A stretch of 64,000 nucleotides of DNA, taken from positions 186,001-250,000 of the forward strand of contig NZ_JFCB01000004.1 of assembly GCF_000725125.1 (NCBI RefSeq), read 5' to 3'. The first letter of the stretch is position 1; each line of letters starts with the position of its first letter. Under the pieces are notes generated by a model. The model did not search any database, was not told where the DNA came from, and was given only the letters and a program-made list of their open reading frames with translations. Of this stretch, positions 9,456-19,466 are shown piece by piece. This stretch comes from Streptomyces toyocaensis (GTDB taxonomy: Bacteria; Actinomycetota; Actinomycetes; Streptomycetales; Streptomycetaceae). A program made the translations under genes and the position numbers.

Positions 9456-11048
9456 GTGCAGGCACTGTATGCCGTCAGTTTCGACGTTCAGTCCGCCCAG
9501 GACGGACCGGACCATGTCTACGAGCGTCTCCGCCGTCATCTCGCCGACTGGCTCGGCAACCATGGACGTGTACCGGCGCCGTCCGAGACCGACTTCGACC
9601 AGGATGGTCGGGCGGTGCTCCCGGGGAAGATTCCCGGCCACGGTGACCGCAAGGTGAGCTGGATGGTCGCGGGAGACGGGCGCACCCGCGCCCTGCGCGT
9701 GACCATCCGCCAGCCACTGTTCAACGGCCCCGCCCAGTTCGTCACACGGGTCACACTCTCCCGGTCGGAGGAGAGTGGTGGCGGGCTCAGGGTCGTCATG
9801 GGCAGGGAGATCCCCGACGGCTGGATCGCCCCAGTGCGGGATCCGCGGCTCAGGCGCCCCAATCTGCTGCGGGAAGTGCTGAAGGACCGGGAACTCGAAG
9901 TACGGGTGCTGAACCAGGTCGCCACCGGGCGGTACGAGAGAATCCGGGACGAGGGAAGCGCGGCTGTGCTCCTCGACTCCCTCGCGCTGAGTACGCGCTT
10001 GCCCATCCTCCTGGTGCAGCCCAGGGACCAGGCCGCATGGAACATGGCCGTCGATGCCTCGGGTCAACTCGCCGGGCTCGCCCAAGTGGTGACCCTGAAC
10101 TACCTGACAGTGCAAGCGGTTCGCCGGGTCTACGAGCAGGTGGCCGTCCCCAGCGGTGGTGCCCGGCTGGTCTGGCCCGATCTGGGCCTGGAGCATCCTG
10201 CCTACTCGCGTGAGGAGGTGTGTCGGCCGTCCTTCGTGGAGACCCAGCTGATGCCGTCGCTCGGCCACCTATCCGTCATTGCCCGGGGCAGCGACAGCGC
10301 GTGGGAGCGGGCGCGGCAGGCCTCGCACCGGGCAGGGGCGCGCAGGGCAGCGGAGCAGTTGTCTCGCGCGCAGGCCGCCGGAGATAAGGCCGGTGAGCTC
10401 AGAGCGCTGAACGACCGGGTGCGGCAGCTCGAAAAGGAGGCCAAGTCCTGGGAGGACATGGCACAAAGCTGCATAGAGGAGCGTGACAAGGCGAAGTCCG
10501 AGGCCGCCGACGCGGAAGTGCTGCGCCAGGACCGGGACTACTGGAAGAAGCAGTACCTGGACCTGTCGAAGGGCGGGACCGGGCAGACGGCGACGCTCGA
10601 CGTCTGGAGCCAGATCCCGGTTTTGGAGTCGACGGACGCCCTGCCCACGTTCCAAGCCCTCACCGAGGCGTCGGAGCAGCGGATCGTGTTCACGGCGAGA
10701 GCGGCGCGCGCCTGGAAGGACTCCCGGTACCCGCACCGCCAGGAGATGACCGACCGGTTGGTCGCTCTCGCACAGGCCGCGATAGACCTCTACAGCCAGC
10801 CCGGCAAGATGCCCAGGCTGGCCCAGTGGTTCTACGACAACCACGGACTGAAGTACGCGCCCAGTGACGAGAAGCTCAGCAAGGACAAGGACAAGCGCTA
10901 CTTCACGTTCGACCAGAAGCCCCGGGACGGACTGTCGCACATCAAGATCCGGGACGCGGTCTCACCCAACGAGGTCGGACGGATCTATTTCGCCCTCGAC
11001 CCCGAGGGCAAGCGCTTCATCGTGAACCACGTTGGACTGCACCTGTAG
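9456..11048 (+). CDS. Unrecognised coiled-coil protein between pglX and pglY
   Basis: A protein of 530 residues that I do not recognise. GTG 9456-9458 is chosen because of the GGGAGAGGGG ribosome site. The N-terminal third is beta-rich; a second part (about residues 170-260) ends in GGARLVWPDLG. A Lys/Glu/Ala-rich heptad region at about 285-370 is probably a coiled coil. The C-terminal 100 residues end in GRIYFALDPEGKRFIVNHVG, reminiscent of the RelE/HigB toxin fold (a resemblance only). It lies directly upstream of pglY on the same strand, separated by 314 bp, and could be an accessory or effector gene of the island. Confidence 0.75.
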   Translation: MQALYAVSFDVQSAQDGPDHVYERLRRHLADWLGNHGRVPAPSETDFDQDGRAVLPGKIPGHGDRKVSWMVAGDGRTRALRVTIRQPLFNGPAQFVTRVTLSRSEESGGGLRVVMGREIPDGWIAPVRDPRLRRPNLLREVLKDRELEVRVLNQVATGRYERIRDEGSAAVLLDSLALSTRLPILLVQPRDQAAWNMAVDASGQLAGLAQVVTLNYLTVQAVRRVYEQVAVPSGGARLVWPDLGLEHPAYSREEVCRPSFVETQLMPSLGHLSVIARGSDSAWERARQASHRAGARRAAEQLSRAQAAGDKAGELRALNDRVRQLEKEAKSWEDMAQSCIEERDKAKSEAADAEVLRQDRDYWKKQYLDLSKGGTGQTATLDVWSQIPVLESTDALPTFQALTEASEQRIVFTARAARAWKDSRYPHRQEMTDRLVALAQAAIDLYSQPGKMPRLAQWFYDNHGLKYAPSDEKLSKDKDKRYFTFDQKPRDGLSHIKIRDAVSPNEVGRIYFALDPEGKRFIVNHVGLHL

Positions 11049-11362
11049 CCGCTTTGCGCGGTGTGCCCGCGTGCCGTCCCGCGCCGCCCGCGAGATCGCG
11101 ATCAGCTTGCCCAGTGCCGTGGCGATCTCCTCGCGCCCGCCCCACACTGGTCCGATGTCGCGTGCTTCCGGCAGATCCCGCGCGAACCCCGCTTGGCGGG
11201 CACCCATGGTGATCCCGCGGGCACCGTGCGGTACGGAGAATTCCGCACCGACGGACATACGTGTCGGTGCCACCTGGCAGGATGGGGAGGCATCGAGAAG
11301 TGCGCGGGACGTGCGCGAGCCGTGCAGCCGTGCCGCGAGCCGAGAGAGGGAATGACCGCCTG
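11049..11362 (+). other. pglY leader region
   Basis: No gene is supported in these 314 bp. The region holds the words CACCTGGCAGGAT (11271-11283) and GCATCGAGAAG (11290-11300), also found upstream of pglX, so the pglYZ-brxD-brxHI promoter probably lies here. Confidence 0.5.
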
Positions 11363-14300
11363 ATGCCCACGAGCGAGCTCCTGCTGAAGGACGTCATCGA
11401 GATCAAGGAAGACGTCCATGCCGGCGACTTCAAGATCGAGCTCTCCCAGGGGTTCAGCGAGACCGACGCGCGGGTGGCCGAGTACGTGGTCACCGAGCAG
11501 CTCCAGAAGGCGTTCCGGGAGGCACTGGACCTTGTGGCGGGCTGTGTGCGGTCCGGCAATTCGGAGGCCGCCTACCTGCACGGCTCCTTCGGCTCCGGCA
11601 AGAGCCACTTCCTGACCGTGCTGCACGCCGTGCTCAACAACCATCCGTCCGTCCGTACCAAGCCCCGGCTGGTGGAGGTCGTGGCGCCGCACGACGAGTG
11701 GCTGCGGCGCAGCAGGTTCCTGATGGTGCCGTACCACCTCGTCGGCTCCGCCGACCTCGACTCCGCCCTGCTCGGCGGCTACGTGCACACGGTGCGCGAG
11801 TTGCACCCCGACAAGCCGCTGCCCCCCGTCTACCGGGCCGACGCGCTGCTCTCCGACGCCCGTACCCAGCGGGAGTTCCTCGGCGACGACGCCAAGTTCC
11901 TGCAGTGGCTCGGCAAGGGCGCCGCGGCCCTCACGCCGAGCGCGGCCGAGCCCGCGGAGGCCGACCCGGACGACATGCCGCCGATCGACGGCGAGGCCGC
12001 GGCGCTGCCCGCCGGGGCGTGGACCGGCGCCGACTTCGACCGGGCCTTCGCGGGCGCGCCCGACGACCCGTACCGCGAGCGGCTGGTCTCCGCCCTGCTC
12101 AGCGGTCCCATGGCCGCCTACGCGCAGGGCATGCGCGGTGAGGCCAGCGCCTTCCTGCCGCTGGAGAACGGCCTCAAGGTCATCTCCCGGCACGCCCAGT
12201 CTCTCGGCTACACCGGAGTCGTCCTCTTCCTCGACGAACTGGTCCTGTGGCTCCAGGCGAAGATGGGCAACCAGGACTTCGTGCGCGACCAGGTGCAGCG
12301 CCTGGTCAAACTCATCGAGTCGGGGGACAGCGGCCGGCCGGTGCCGATCGTGTCGTTCATCTCCCGCCAGCGCGACCTGTCGCAGCTGATCGGCTCGGAC
12401 GTCGTCGGCGCCGACGTGACCAACCTCGAGCAGCAGATCGAGTACCTGGCCGAGCGGTTCAACGTCGTCGACCTCGAGGACAGCAACCTCGTCGAGATCA
12501 TCAAGCACCGCGTGCTCGCTCCGAAGCCCGGCATGGAGTCGGTGCGCGACGACGCATTCAAGCTCGTCGAGTCGTCCAATGACGAGGTGCGGCAGATCCT
12601 CCTGGACGCGCAGGGCCGCACCGAGGCGTCCTGGGACGACTTCCGGGAGCTGTACCCGCTCTCCCCGGCGCTCCTCAACGTCCTCGTCGACCTCTCGGGC
12701 GCGCTCCAGCGTGAGCGCACCGGACTCAAACTCGTCCAGGAACTGCTGCGCCGCCGCCGTGACGACCTGAAGCTCGGCGAACTCATCCCGCTCGGCGACC
12801 TGTGGGACGTCATCGCCCACCGCTCCGGCGCCGCGTTCACCCCGCGGCTGCGCAAGGACGCGGAGACCGCCGACGACTTCCACGGGCGGGTGCGCGAGGA
12901 ACTGCTGCGTAAGTACAAGACCCCCGACGACAAGCGGTTCCAGGCCGACGAGCGGCTCGTCAAGACCCTGCTGCTTTCCGCGCTCGCCCCCAACGTTCCC
13001 GCCCTGACCCGGCTCAACGGCACCCGGCTCGCCGCACTCAACCACGGCTCGATCCGCACCCGGGTCGGAGACGCCGGCTCCGTTGCCGCCAAGCGGCTGA
13101 AGGAACTGCAGATCTCCTTCGACAGCGAGCTGCGCAGCGAGGGGGACAAGACCGACCCCGTCTTCCACCTGCACCTCTCCGACATCGACGTCGAACCGCT
13201 CCTCGAAGAGGTGCAGGGCGTCGCCGACCAGCTCGGCTACCGACGGCAGTGGATCAAGGACCAGCTCTGGCGCGAGCTGGGCATCCAGGACACCCAGCCC
13301 TTCGTCTGCGAACGGGACATCGTCTGGCGCGGTACCAAGCGCACCGTCGAGTTCGTCTTCGGCAACGTGCGCGACGCCCGCTTGCCCGAGGAGGAGTTCG
13401 CACCCCAGCAGCCCGGAAACCTCCGCATCGTCTTCGACTACCCCTTCGACGACGGCGACCACGGCCCCATCGACGACCTCCAGCGCGTCAAACGGCTCCG
13501 AGGCGCGGGCCGCACCGAGCCCACGCTCGTCTGGCTGGCCGACTTCTTCTCCGACCAGACCTCCCGGCAGCTCGGCCGCCTGCTGAAGATCAACTATCTG
13601 CTGGAGCGCGACCGGCTCGAAGAGCACACCGCCACGCGCCCCGCCGACGAGCGGGCACAGATCCGCAACCAGCTCAAGGCGTCCCGCGACAACATCAGCG
13701 GCCACCTCACCGAGGTCCTGCTCCAGCTCTACGGGATCAACCGCGCCGAGCCGGAGAACGTCGGAGCCACCTTGCCCGACGGGGAGCACCTGGTGTCCCT
13801 GCTGCCGGGCTTCACCCGTACCCGCCCCGAGCCGTCGGTCGGCTTCGAGCAGAACCTCCTGCTGCTGGCCGACGGCATGTTCGCCGCCCGCTACCCCAAG
13901 CACCCCGACTTCGACCCGCGGCTGACCCGCAAGGCCATCACCGTGCGTGAACTCAAGACCACCATGGAGTGGATCGCCCGGGCGATGGAGGACGGCTCCC
14001 GGCGGGTCGTCGTGGACAGCACCCCGCTGCCCGTCGTCAGGAAGATCGTGCACGCACTCGGCCTCGGCGAGGTCCACGACGGACCGCTCAACGTCAGCAA
14101 CGACTGGCGGCTGCGCATCAACAAGAAGGCCGCCGAGAACCCCGACACCGGCGACGACCTCGCCGTCGAGACGATCCGCGACTGGATCACCGAGCTCGGC
14201 TATGAGGGCCTCGACCGCAACGTGGGCAACCTGATCATCGCGACCTACGCGCTGCTCGACGACCGCACCTGGATCTACCAGACCCAGGCCGTGCCGCAGG

Positions 14301-15334
14301 CCCCCGAACTCGACCGCATAGTCCCCGGCTACGGCCTGCGGGCCGTCACCCTCCCCGACGAGGACACCTTCGCCGCCGCACTGCGACGCGCCGGATCGGT
14401 CTTCGGCAAGAGCGTGTCGCCGGTGCTCTTCGCCAGGAACGTCTCGCGGCTCGCCGCCCAGGTTCGCACCGTCGCCGAGGAGCACCGCACCGCCGTGGGG
14501 GAGACCCGGACACTGCTCCAGGACAACGCCGAACGACTCGGCCTGGAAGGACCCGGCGGCGTGGACGCGCCGCGGCTGAAGTCCACGAAGGCCGCCGCCG
14601 ACCTGATCGCCCGCCTGCTGCGCACCACCGACGCCACCAGCCTCATCCGAGAACTCGCCGAAGCCGCCTACGAGGTGACGGATCGCCAGATCGGCGCGGC
14701 CCTCAAGCAGGCTCCCGAAGTGCTGCAGGTGCTGCGGGCCCAGCGCGACGGCCGCTGGTCCGACCTGGACATGGTCCGCGAACTCGCGGGCCGGGACGAC
14801 GGCGTCGGCGACCGGGCGCAGCGGCTGCTGGACACCGTACGCCGGGCGGCCAACGCCCACGAGGAGGACGAATCGCTCGTCCCGGTGCTGGACTCTCTGC
14901 AGGAGTCGGCCGTGGCCCTCATGCGGGAAGCGACCCGGCTCGCCCAGGCGGCCCGGCCGGTCGAGCCCGTGCAGCCCGCCGAGCCGACCGCGGAGGACGT
15001 ACGCCTCACCGAGCACGGCACACCCCCGGTGCCCGTCACCCCCGACACCGTCCCCGCCGAGCCGGACCGGGACCGCCCGGGTTCCGGACCGGCTCCGCGG
15101 GACCCGCGCGTGGGCTACGCGGCCCAGTCCGCCCGCCGCCCCGCCGCGTATGTCGTCGAACCCACCCGGCTGGAGACCACGCTCGCGGCCACCGTCGACG
15201 GAATCAGCGCCGACATCCGCCGCTTCCTCACCGCCCACCCCGGAGCCCGTGTTCAGGTCACCTGGCAGGTGATCGAGGAGGCCCACGGTGAGACCGGAGC
15301 GGCCGGCCAGGACGAGAAGGAGACCGAACGCTGA
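11363..15334 (+). CDS. pglY: BREX-2 ATPase PglY
   Basis: A protein of 1323 residues, a large P-loop ATPase of the BrxC/PglY type and a core component of BREX-2. Walker A GSFGSGKSHF is at about residues 73-82 and Walker B VLFLDELVLW at about 287-296. The N-terminal segment LLKDVIEIKEDV matches the family start, so ATG 11363 is used instead of an upstream GTG. The last 200 residues are Ala/Pro-rich and acidic, then helical. Its TGA (15332-15334) shares one base with the ATG of pglZ, so the two are coupled. In the known Pgl system PglY acts with PglZ; its exact biochemical role is not settled. Confidence 0.93.
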   Translation: MPTSELLLKDVIEIKEDVHAGDFKIELSQGFSETDARVAEYVVTEQLQKAFREALDLVAGCVRSGNSEAAYLHGSFGSGKSHFLTVLHAVLNNHPSVRTKPRLVEVVAPHDEWLRRSRFLMVPYHLVGSADLDSALLGGYVHTVRELHPDKPLPPVYRADALLSDARTQREFLGDDAKFLQWLGKGAAALTPSAAEPAEADPDDMPPIDGEAAALPAGAWTGADFDRAFAGAPDDPYRERLVSALLSGPMAAYAQGMRGEASAFLPLENGLKVISRHAQSLGYTGVVLFLDELVLWLQAKMGNQDFVRDQVQRLVKLIESGDSGRPVPIVSFISRQRDLSQLIGSDVVGADVTNLEQQIEYLAERFNVVDLEDSNLVEIIKHRVLAPKPGMESVRDDAFKLVESSNDEVRQILLDAQGRTEASWDDFRELYPLSPALLNVLVDLSGALQRERTGLKLVQELLRRRRDDLKLGELIPLGDLWDVIAHRSGAAFTPRLRKDAETADDFHGRVREELLRKYKTPDDKRFQADERLVKTLLLSALAPNVPALTRLNGTRLAALNHGSIRTRVGDAGSVAAKRLKELQISFDSELRSEGDKTDPVFHLHLSDIDVEPLLEEVQGVADQLGYRRQWIKDQLWRELGIQDTQPFVCERDIVWRGTKRTVEFVFGNVRDARLPEEEFAPQQPGNLRIVFDYPFDDGDHGPIDDLQRVKRLRGAGRTEPTLVWLADFFSDQTSRQLGRLLKINYLLERDRLEEHTATRPADERAQIRNQLKASRDNISGHLTEVLLQLYGINRAEPENVGATLPDGEHLVSLLPGFTRTRPEPSVGFEQNLLLLADGMFAARYPKHPDFDPRLTRKAITVRELKTTMEWIARAMEDGSRRVVVDSTPLPVVRKIVHALGLGEVHDGPLNVSNDWRLRINKKAAENPDTGDDLAVETIRDWITELGYEGLDRNVGNLIIATYALLDDRTWIYQTQAVPQAPELDRIVPGYGLRAVTLPDEDTFAAALRRAGSVFGKSVSPVLFARNVSRLAAQVRTVAEEHRTAVGETRTLLQDNAERLGLEGPGGVDAPRLKSTKAAADLIARLLRTTDATSLIRELAEAAYEVTDRQIGAALKQAPEVLQVLRAQRDGRWSDLDMVRELAGRDDGVGDRAQRLLDTVRRAANAHEEDESLVPVLDSLQESAVALMREATRLAQAARPVEPVQPAEPTAEDVRLTEHGTPPVPVTPDTVPAEPDRDRPGSGPAPRDPRVGYAAQSARRPAAYVVEPTRLETTLAATVDGISADIRRFLTAHPGARVQVTWQVIEEAHGETGAAGQDEKETER

Positions 15335-18135
15335 TGGCGCTCCTGCCGCAGGTGGGACGGCGCACCGTCGAGGCGCTCCTGGACCGGCACGCCAAGAAGC
15401 TCGCCGAGCACAGCCTCATGCTGGTCCACGGACAGTACGCGGCCGGCTCGGCCACCACCTTCACCGCCGAGGTCGGTGAGCGGACCCGCCGCGTCACGGT
15501 GCGCGACGAATCCTCCGTCCTCGGCGTCCTGGCCGCCTGGCACAGCCATCGCGACGAGGCCGCACCCGGCGACCTGCTGGTGGTCACCACAGGACTCGAC
15601 GACGACCAGCTCGGCTGGGACGTGCGCGGGCACGCGGTGCACCGGCGCACCCTCAACGTCGAGAAGGCCGAGATCGTGACGCAGCGGTTCGGGGCCACCG
15701 GACTCGACGTGCGCATGTACCGCGAGGACTGGCTGCTCCAGGCCCTCGTCGACGCCGAACCCGCCGGGCGGGGATGGCCGCGCACCGCGGGCACGCTCAC
15801 CCGGGACGCCGCACTGCGCGCCCTGGTCGTCGAACGCCTCGGACTCGACCACCCGGACATCTCGCCCCACGCCCCGGCGGAAGCCGCCGTGGACGCGGAC
15901 GTGCTGCTCGCCTGGTCGCGCACCCCCGCCAGGCCGCGGCGTTTCGCCGAACTCGGCGACACCGAACGGGCGGAGCTGAAGAAGTGGCTTGGCGAGGTCG
16001 CCGGACCCGCCGTACCCGTCCTGCTCGCCCTCGCCGAGATCGGACGGGGACACGACGCGATGGCGCTCGGCCTGCTCGGCGCCGCGCTGCGCGACCCCGC
16101 CGCCGACCCCGACGTTGCCCTCGCCGTCGGCGGTCTGTTCGGCAAGGCCGGACCGCGACGGGGCGAGATCGGCGCCTTCACCGACGCGGTGGAGGGCACC
16201 CTCCTGCGCTGGATAGGGGAGGCCGCGGGTTCGGTCGACGCGCGCCACAAGGTGTTCGCCGTGTTGCAGCGCGCCGACGACCTGGCCAGGGACGCCGGTC
16301 TCACCGCAGGACTCAACGGCAGCCGTTTCCTCCTGTCCAGCTTCGCCGCCCAGCTCGCCGCCGTCGTCGAGGGTGCCCACAGGTCCCCCGCGCAAGGCGA
16401 GAGCGCCCTGGCCGAGCTCACCGGACACGCCCTGGCCGGACTCTTCCCCGACCGGGTGCGCGTCGCCGAGATGGCCGTGCGTCTCGCACGGTGGCTGCGT
16501 CAGGGGCCGCCCGCCGTCACATCCGTGGCCACGGGCGTGCGCGACCACGTCGCCGAGTGGGGGTGGGTCGACCGGGCGCTGTCCGTTCTCTGGGCCGGTG
16601 ACCCCGGCGGTGACCCCTCCGTCGCACGGAGTCTGCGAGACCTCTACGAGGACGGACGGGCCCAGCGCGAACGGCTCGACGGGCAGTTCGCCCGGCACCT
16701 GGCCGGCTGGGCCCCGAACGCCACCGCCCAGCAACCGGGCGGCTGCCTGGTCGTCGAGAACGTCCTCGACACCGTCGTCCGCCCTCTGACCACGGGCGGA
16801 GCACCTCTGGTGATCGTGCTCGACGGAATGAGCAGCGCCGTGGCCGCGCAACTGGGTGAGGAGGCCGAACGGGAAGGTTGGCAAGAGATCGTGCCCCGAC
16901 CCGGCGAAGGCGGACGGCGCACCCGCCTCGCAGCCGTCTCCATGCTGCCCTCGATCACCCGCACGAGCCGCGCGTCGCTACTCAGCGGCACGGCCGCCCA
17001 AGGAGGACAGTCCACCGAGGCCTCCGGGTTCGCGGCCTTCTGGAAGAAGCGGCGCAAGGACGCGGCCCTCTTCCACAAGGCGTCGATAGGGGGAGACGCG
17101 GGCCACTTCCTCGCCCAGGAACTCACCTCCGCGCTCGCCTCCGACGCGGTGGTCGGCGTCGTCCTCAACACCATCGACGACGCGCTCGACTCCGGTCAGC
17201 AGGGGCAGCGCACCGTGTGGTCCCTCGGCGACATCACCTACCTGCGGGAACTGCTGGCCGCCGCCCGCAGCTACGCACGTCCCGTCGTCCTCGTCTCCGA
17301 CCACGGACACGTCATCGACCGCGGCCGAGGCAGAGTCACTCCGGCTGCGGACGGTGGAGGGTCGGCGCGCTGGCGGCCCGACACCGACGCCGGTGACGGC
17401 GAGGTCGTGCTGAGCGGACCGCGCGTCCTCGAAGGCGGCGGCACCGTCACCGTTCCCTGGCACGAGGACATCCGGTACGCCGCCCGCCGGGCCGGCTACC
17501 ACGGCGGGGCCTCCCTCGCCGAGGTCACCGTGCCGGTCCTCGTCCTCCTCCCCTCGAAGGAACTCGCTCCGCGCGACTGGGAGCCGCTGCCCCGCGAACA
17601 GGCCGCGCCCTCCTGGTGGAAGGCCACCGCCGCGACACGCGCCGAGATGCCGGAAGCCCGGGCGGAGAGCGCCGCGCAGCCGGTGCGCAGACCGGCGAAG
17701 CCGGCACGCCGGCAGGACGAGGAACTGTTCGGCACCGACGACGTGGTGATGCCCGACGCGGCACCGGCGACCACGCCCGCTCCCGCGACCCTCGGCGGGC
17801 GCGTGGTGACGAGTGAGGTGTACGAGGCGCAGAAGGAGTACGTGCGCAAGGCCCCGGAAGGCAAGGTCGTCGCCGCCGTCATCGACGCCCTCGCCGCCGC
17901 CGGGGGCACCATGTCGCCCGCCGCCCTGGCAGCGGCCATCTCGGCGACCGGCCGGGTGCGGCGCAACATCGAGGGCTTCGTCGCCACCGTGCAGCGCCTG
18001 CTCAACGTCGAGGGGTACCCGGTACTCGGTTTCGTCGACGCCGGTCACGCGGTCAAACTCGACGTCGCCCTGCTCCGCGACCAGTTCCTGGCGGACGAAG
18101 CGAGGACCGGGTCGCCGAGGAAGGAGACGTCATGA
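15334..18135 (+). CDS. pglZ: BREX-2 alkaline-phosphatase-superfamily protein PglZ
   Basis: A protein of 933 residues. It contains the alkaline phosphatase/PglZ core: a metal-site strand IVLDGMSSA at about residues 492-500 and the VSDHGHVIDRG metal-binding segment at about 653-663, followed by YHGGASLAEVTVPV near 730. PglZ is the signature protein of all BREX types. The N-terminal 450 residues are helical and Ala/Arg-rich, and a linker precedes a small C-terminal winged-helix-like region (about 840-925). The gene overlaps pglY by one base and brxD by 4 bp (ATGA, 18132-18135), in the middle of a coupled operon. Confidence 0.93.
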   Translation: MALLPQVGRRTVEALLDRHAKKLAEHSLMLVHGQYAAGSATTFTAEVGERTRRVTVRDESSVLGVLAAWHSHRDEAAPGDLLVVTTGLDDDQLGWDVRGHAVHRRTLNVEKAEIVTQRFGATGLDVRMYREDWLLQALVDAEPAGRGWPRTAGTLTRDAALRALVVERLGLDHPDISPHAPAEAAVDADVLLAWSRTPARPRRFAELGDTERAELKKWLGEVAGPAVPVLLALAEIGRGHDAMALGLLGAALRDPAADPDVALAVGGLFGKAGPRRGEIGAFTDAVEGTLLRWIGEAAGSVDARHKVFAVLQRADDLARDAGLTAGLNGSRFLLSSFAAQLAAVVEGAHRSPAQGESALAELTGHALAGLFPDRVRVAEMAVRLARWLRQGPPAVTSVATGVRDHVAEWGWVDRALSVLWAGDPGGDPSVARSLRDLYEDGRAQRERLDGQFARHLAGWAPNATAQQPGGCLVVENVLDTVVRPLTTGGAPLVIVLDGMSSAVAAQLGEEAEREGWQEIVPRPGEGGRRTRLAAVSMLPSITRTSRASLLSGTAAQGGQSTEASGFAAFWKKRRKDAALFHKASIGGDAGHFLAQELTSALASDAVVGVVLNTIDDALDSGQQGQRTVWSLGDITYLRELLAAARSYARPVVLVSDHGHVIDRGRGRVTPAADGGGSARWRPDTDAGDGEVVLSGPRVLEGGGTVTVPWHEDIRYAARRAGYHGGASLAEVTVPVLVLLPSKELAPRDWEPLPREQAAPSWWKATAATRAEMPEARAESAAQPVRRPAKPARRQDEELFGTDDVVMPDAAPATTPAPATLGGRVVTSEVYEAQKEYVRKAPEGKVVAAVIDALAAAGGTMSPAALAAAISATGRVRRNIEGFVATVQRLLNVEGYPVLGFVDAGHAVKLDVALLRDQFLADEARTGSPRKETS

Positions 18136-19466
18136 GCGCGGTGGCCCCGGCCAGCCCCGTACGGATGCGGGAGGTCGTGGACGCGCTGCGGCGCGGCACC
18201 GTACCGCAGGCCGGGCTGGACCTGCTCGCCGTCGGCCTGGACCGGTTCGAGACCGCCCTCGACGACGACCTGGCGGCAACGGCACGGGGCGGAGCGGCGT
18301 TCCACGCCATCCGCGGCGAGTACGGCTCCGGGAAGACGTTCTTCGCGCGCTGGCTCGCCGAACGCGCCAAACGTGCCGGACTGGCCACGGCGGAAGTCCA
18401 GATCTCCGAGACCGAGACCCCGCTGCACCGACTGGAGACGGTCTACCGCAGGCTCACCGAGCGCCTGACGACCGCCACCCACCAGCCCAGCGCACTGCGC
18501 GCGGTCGTTGACTCGTGGTTCTACACCCTGGAGGAAGAGGTCCTCGACGCCGGGGAGACGGACGAGGAGGACGAGGCGGCGCTCGCTGCGGCCGTCGACG
18601 CGCTCATGGAGCGCAGACTCGCCGACGTCGCCAGGACCACCCCCGCCTTCGCCGCCGCACTGCGCGGCTACCGCCGGGCGGTGATGGCGGGAGACGGGGC
18701 GACGGCGGAAGCGCTCATCGCCTGGCTCGGCGGCCAGAAGTCGGTCGCGGCCTCCGCCCGCCGCAGCGCAGGCGTCCGGGGAGACCTCGACCACTTCGCG
18801 GCCCTCGGCTTCCTGCAAGGGCTGCTCACCGTACTGCGCGACTGCGGCCACCCGGGCCTCCTCCTCGTCCTCGACGAGATCGAGACCCTGCAACGGGTAC
18901 GGGGTGATGTCCGGGAGAAGGGCCTCAACGCTCTGAGGCAGCTGCTGGACGAGATCGACGCGGGCCGGTTCCCGGGACTCTTCCTCGTCATCACGGGGAC
19001 CCCGGCGTTCTACGAGGGACAACAGGGCGCGCAGCGGCTGCCTCCGCTCGCGCAGCGACTGGCCACCGACTTCACGACCGACCCGCGCTTCGACTCCCCG
19101 CGCGCCGTCCAGCTCCGGCTCTCGGGGTTCGACCTGCCCCAGCTCGGTGAACTCGGCCGTACCGTGCGCGACCTGTACGCCCTGATCGCCCGCAACCCTG
19201 AGCGGGTGGCCGAGCGGGTCGACGACGCGTACCTGACGGAGCTGGCCGGAGCCGTCACCGGTGGACTCGGCGGCAAGGTCGGCGTAGCGCCCCGCGTGTT
19301 CCTGCGCAAGCTGGTGGCCGACGTCCTCGACCGCGTCGACGAGTTCAAGGACTTCGCCCCCCGCGCGCACTACGCGCTCACCATCAGCTCGTCCGAACTC
19401 ACCGAGACCGAGCGTAACGCGGCCGCGTCCGGTGACGCCGGCGCCGTCGAACTGGAGTTGCCGTGA
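18132..19466 (+). CDS. brxD: BREX ATP-binding protein BrxD
   Basis: A protein of 444 residues, an AAA+ ATPase of the BrxD type. Walker A GEYGSGKTFF is at about residues 62-71 and Walker B LLVLDEIETL at about 243-252, followed by the sensor strand LVITGTPAFYEG near 287. The start overlaps pglZ by 4 bp and the stop overlaps brxHI by 4 bp (GTGA, 19463-19466). BrxD together with BrxHI marks the subtype 2 BREX operon; the partner helicase is encoded immediately downstream. Confidence 0.92.
   Translation: MSAVAPASPVRMREVVDALRRGTVPQAGLDLLAVGLDRFETALDDDLAATARGGAAFHAIRGEYGSGKTFFARWLAERAKRAGLATAEVQISETETPLHRLETVYRRLTERLTTATHQPSALRAVVDSWFYTLEEEVLDAGETDEEDEAALAAAVDALMERRLADVARTTPAFAAALRGYRRAVMAGDGATAEALIAWLGGQKSVAASARRSAGVRGDLDHFAALGFLQGLLTVLRDCGHPGLLLVLDEIETLQRVRGDVREKGLNALRQLLDEIDAGRFPGLFLVITGTPAFYEGQQGAQRLPPLAQRLATDFTTDPRFDSPRAVQLRLSGFDLPQLGELGRTVRDLYALIARNPERVAERVDDAYLTELAGAVTGGLGGKVGVAPRVFLRKLVADVLDRVDEFKDFAPRAHYALTISSSELTETERNAAASGDAGAVELELP

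Noticed and set aside
11102..15286. Very long minus-strand reading opposite pglY
   Set aside because: It is the shadow frame of a high-G+C gene; the plus strand carries clear PglY motifs.
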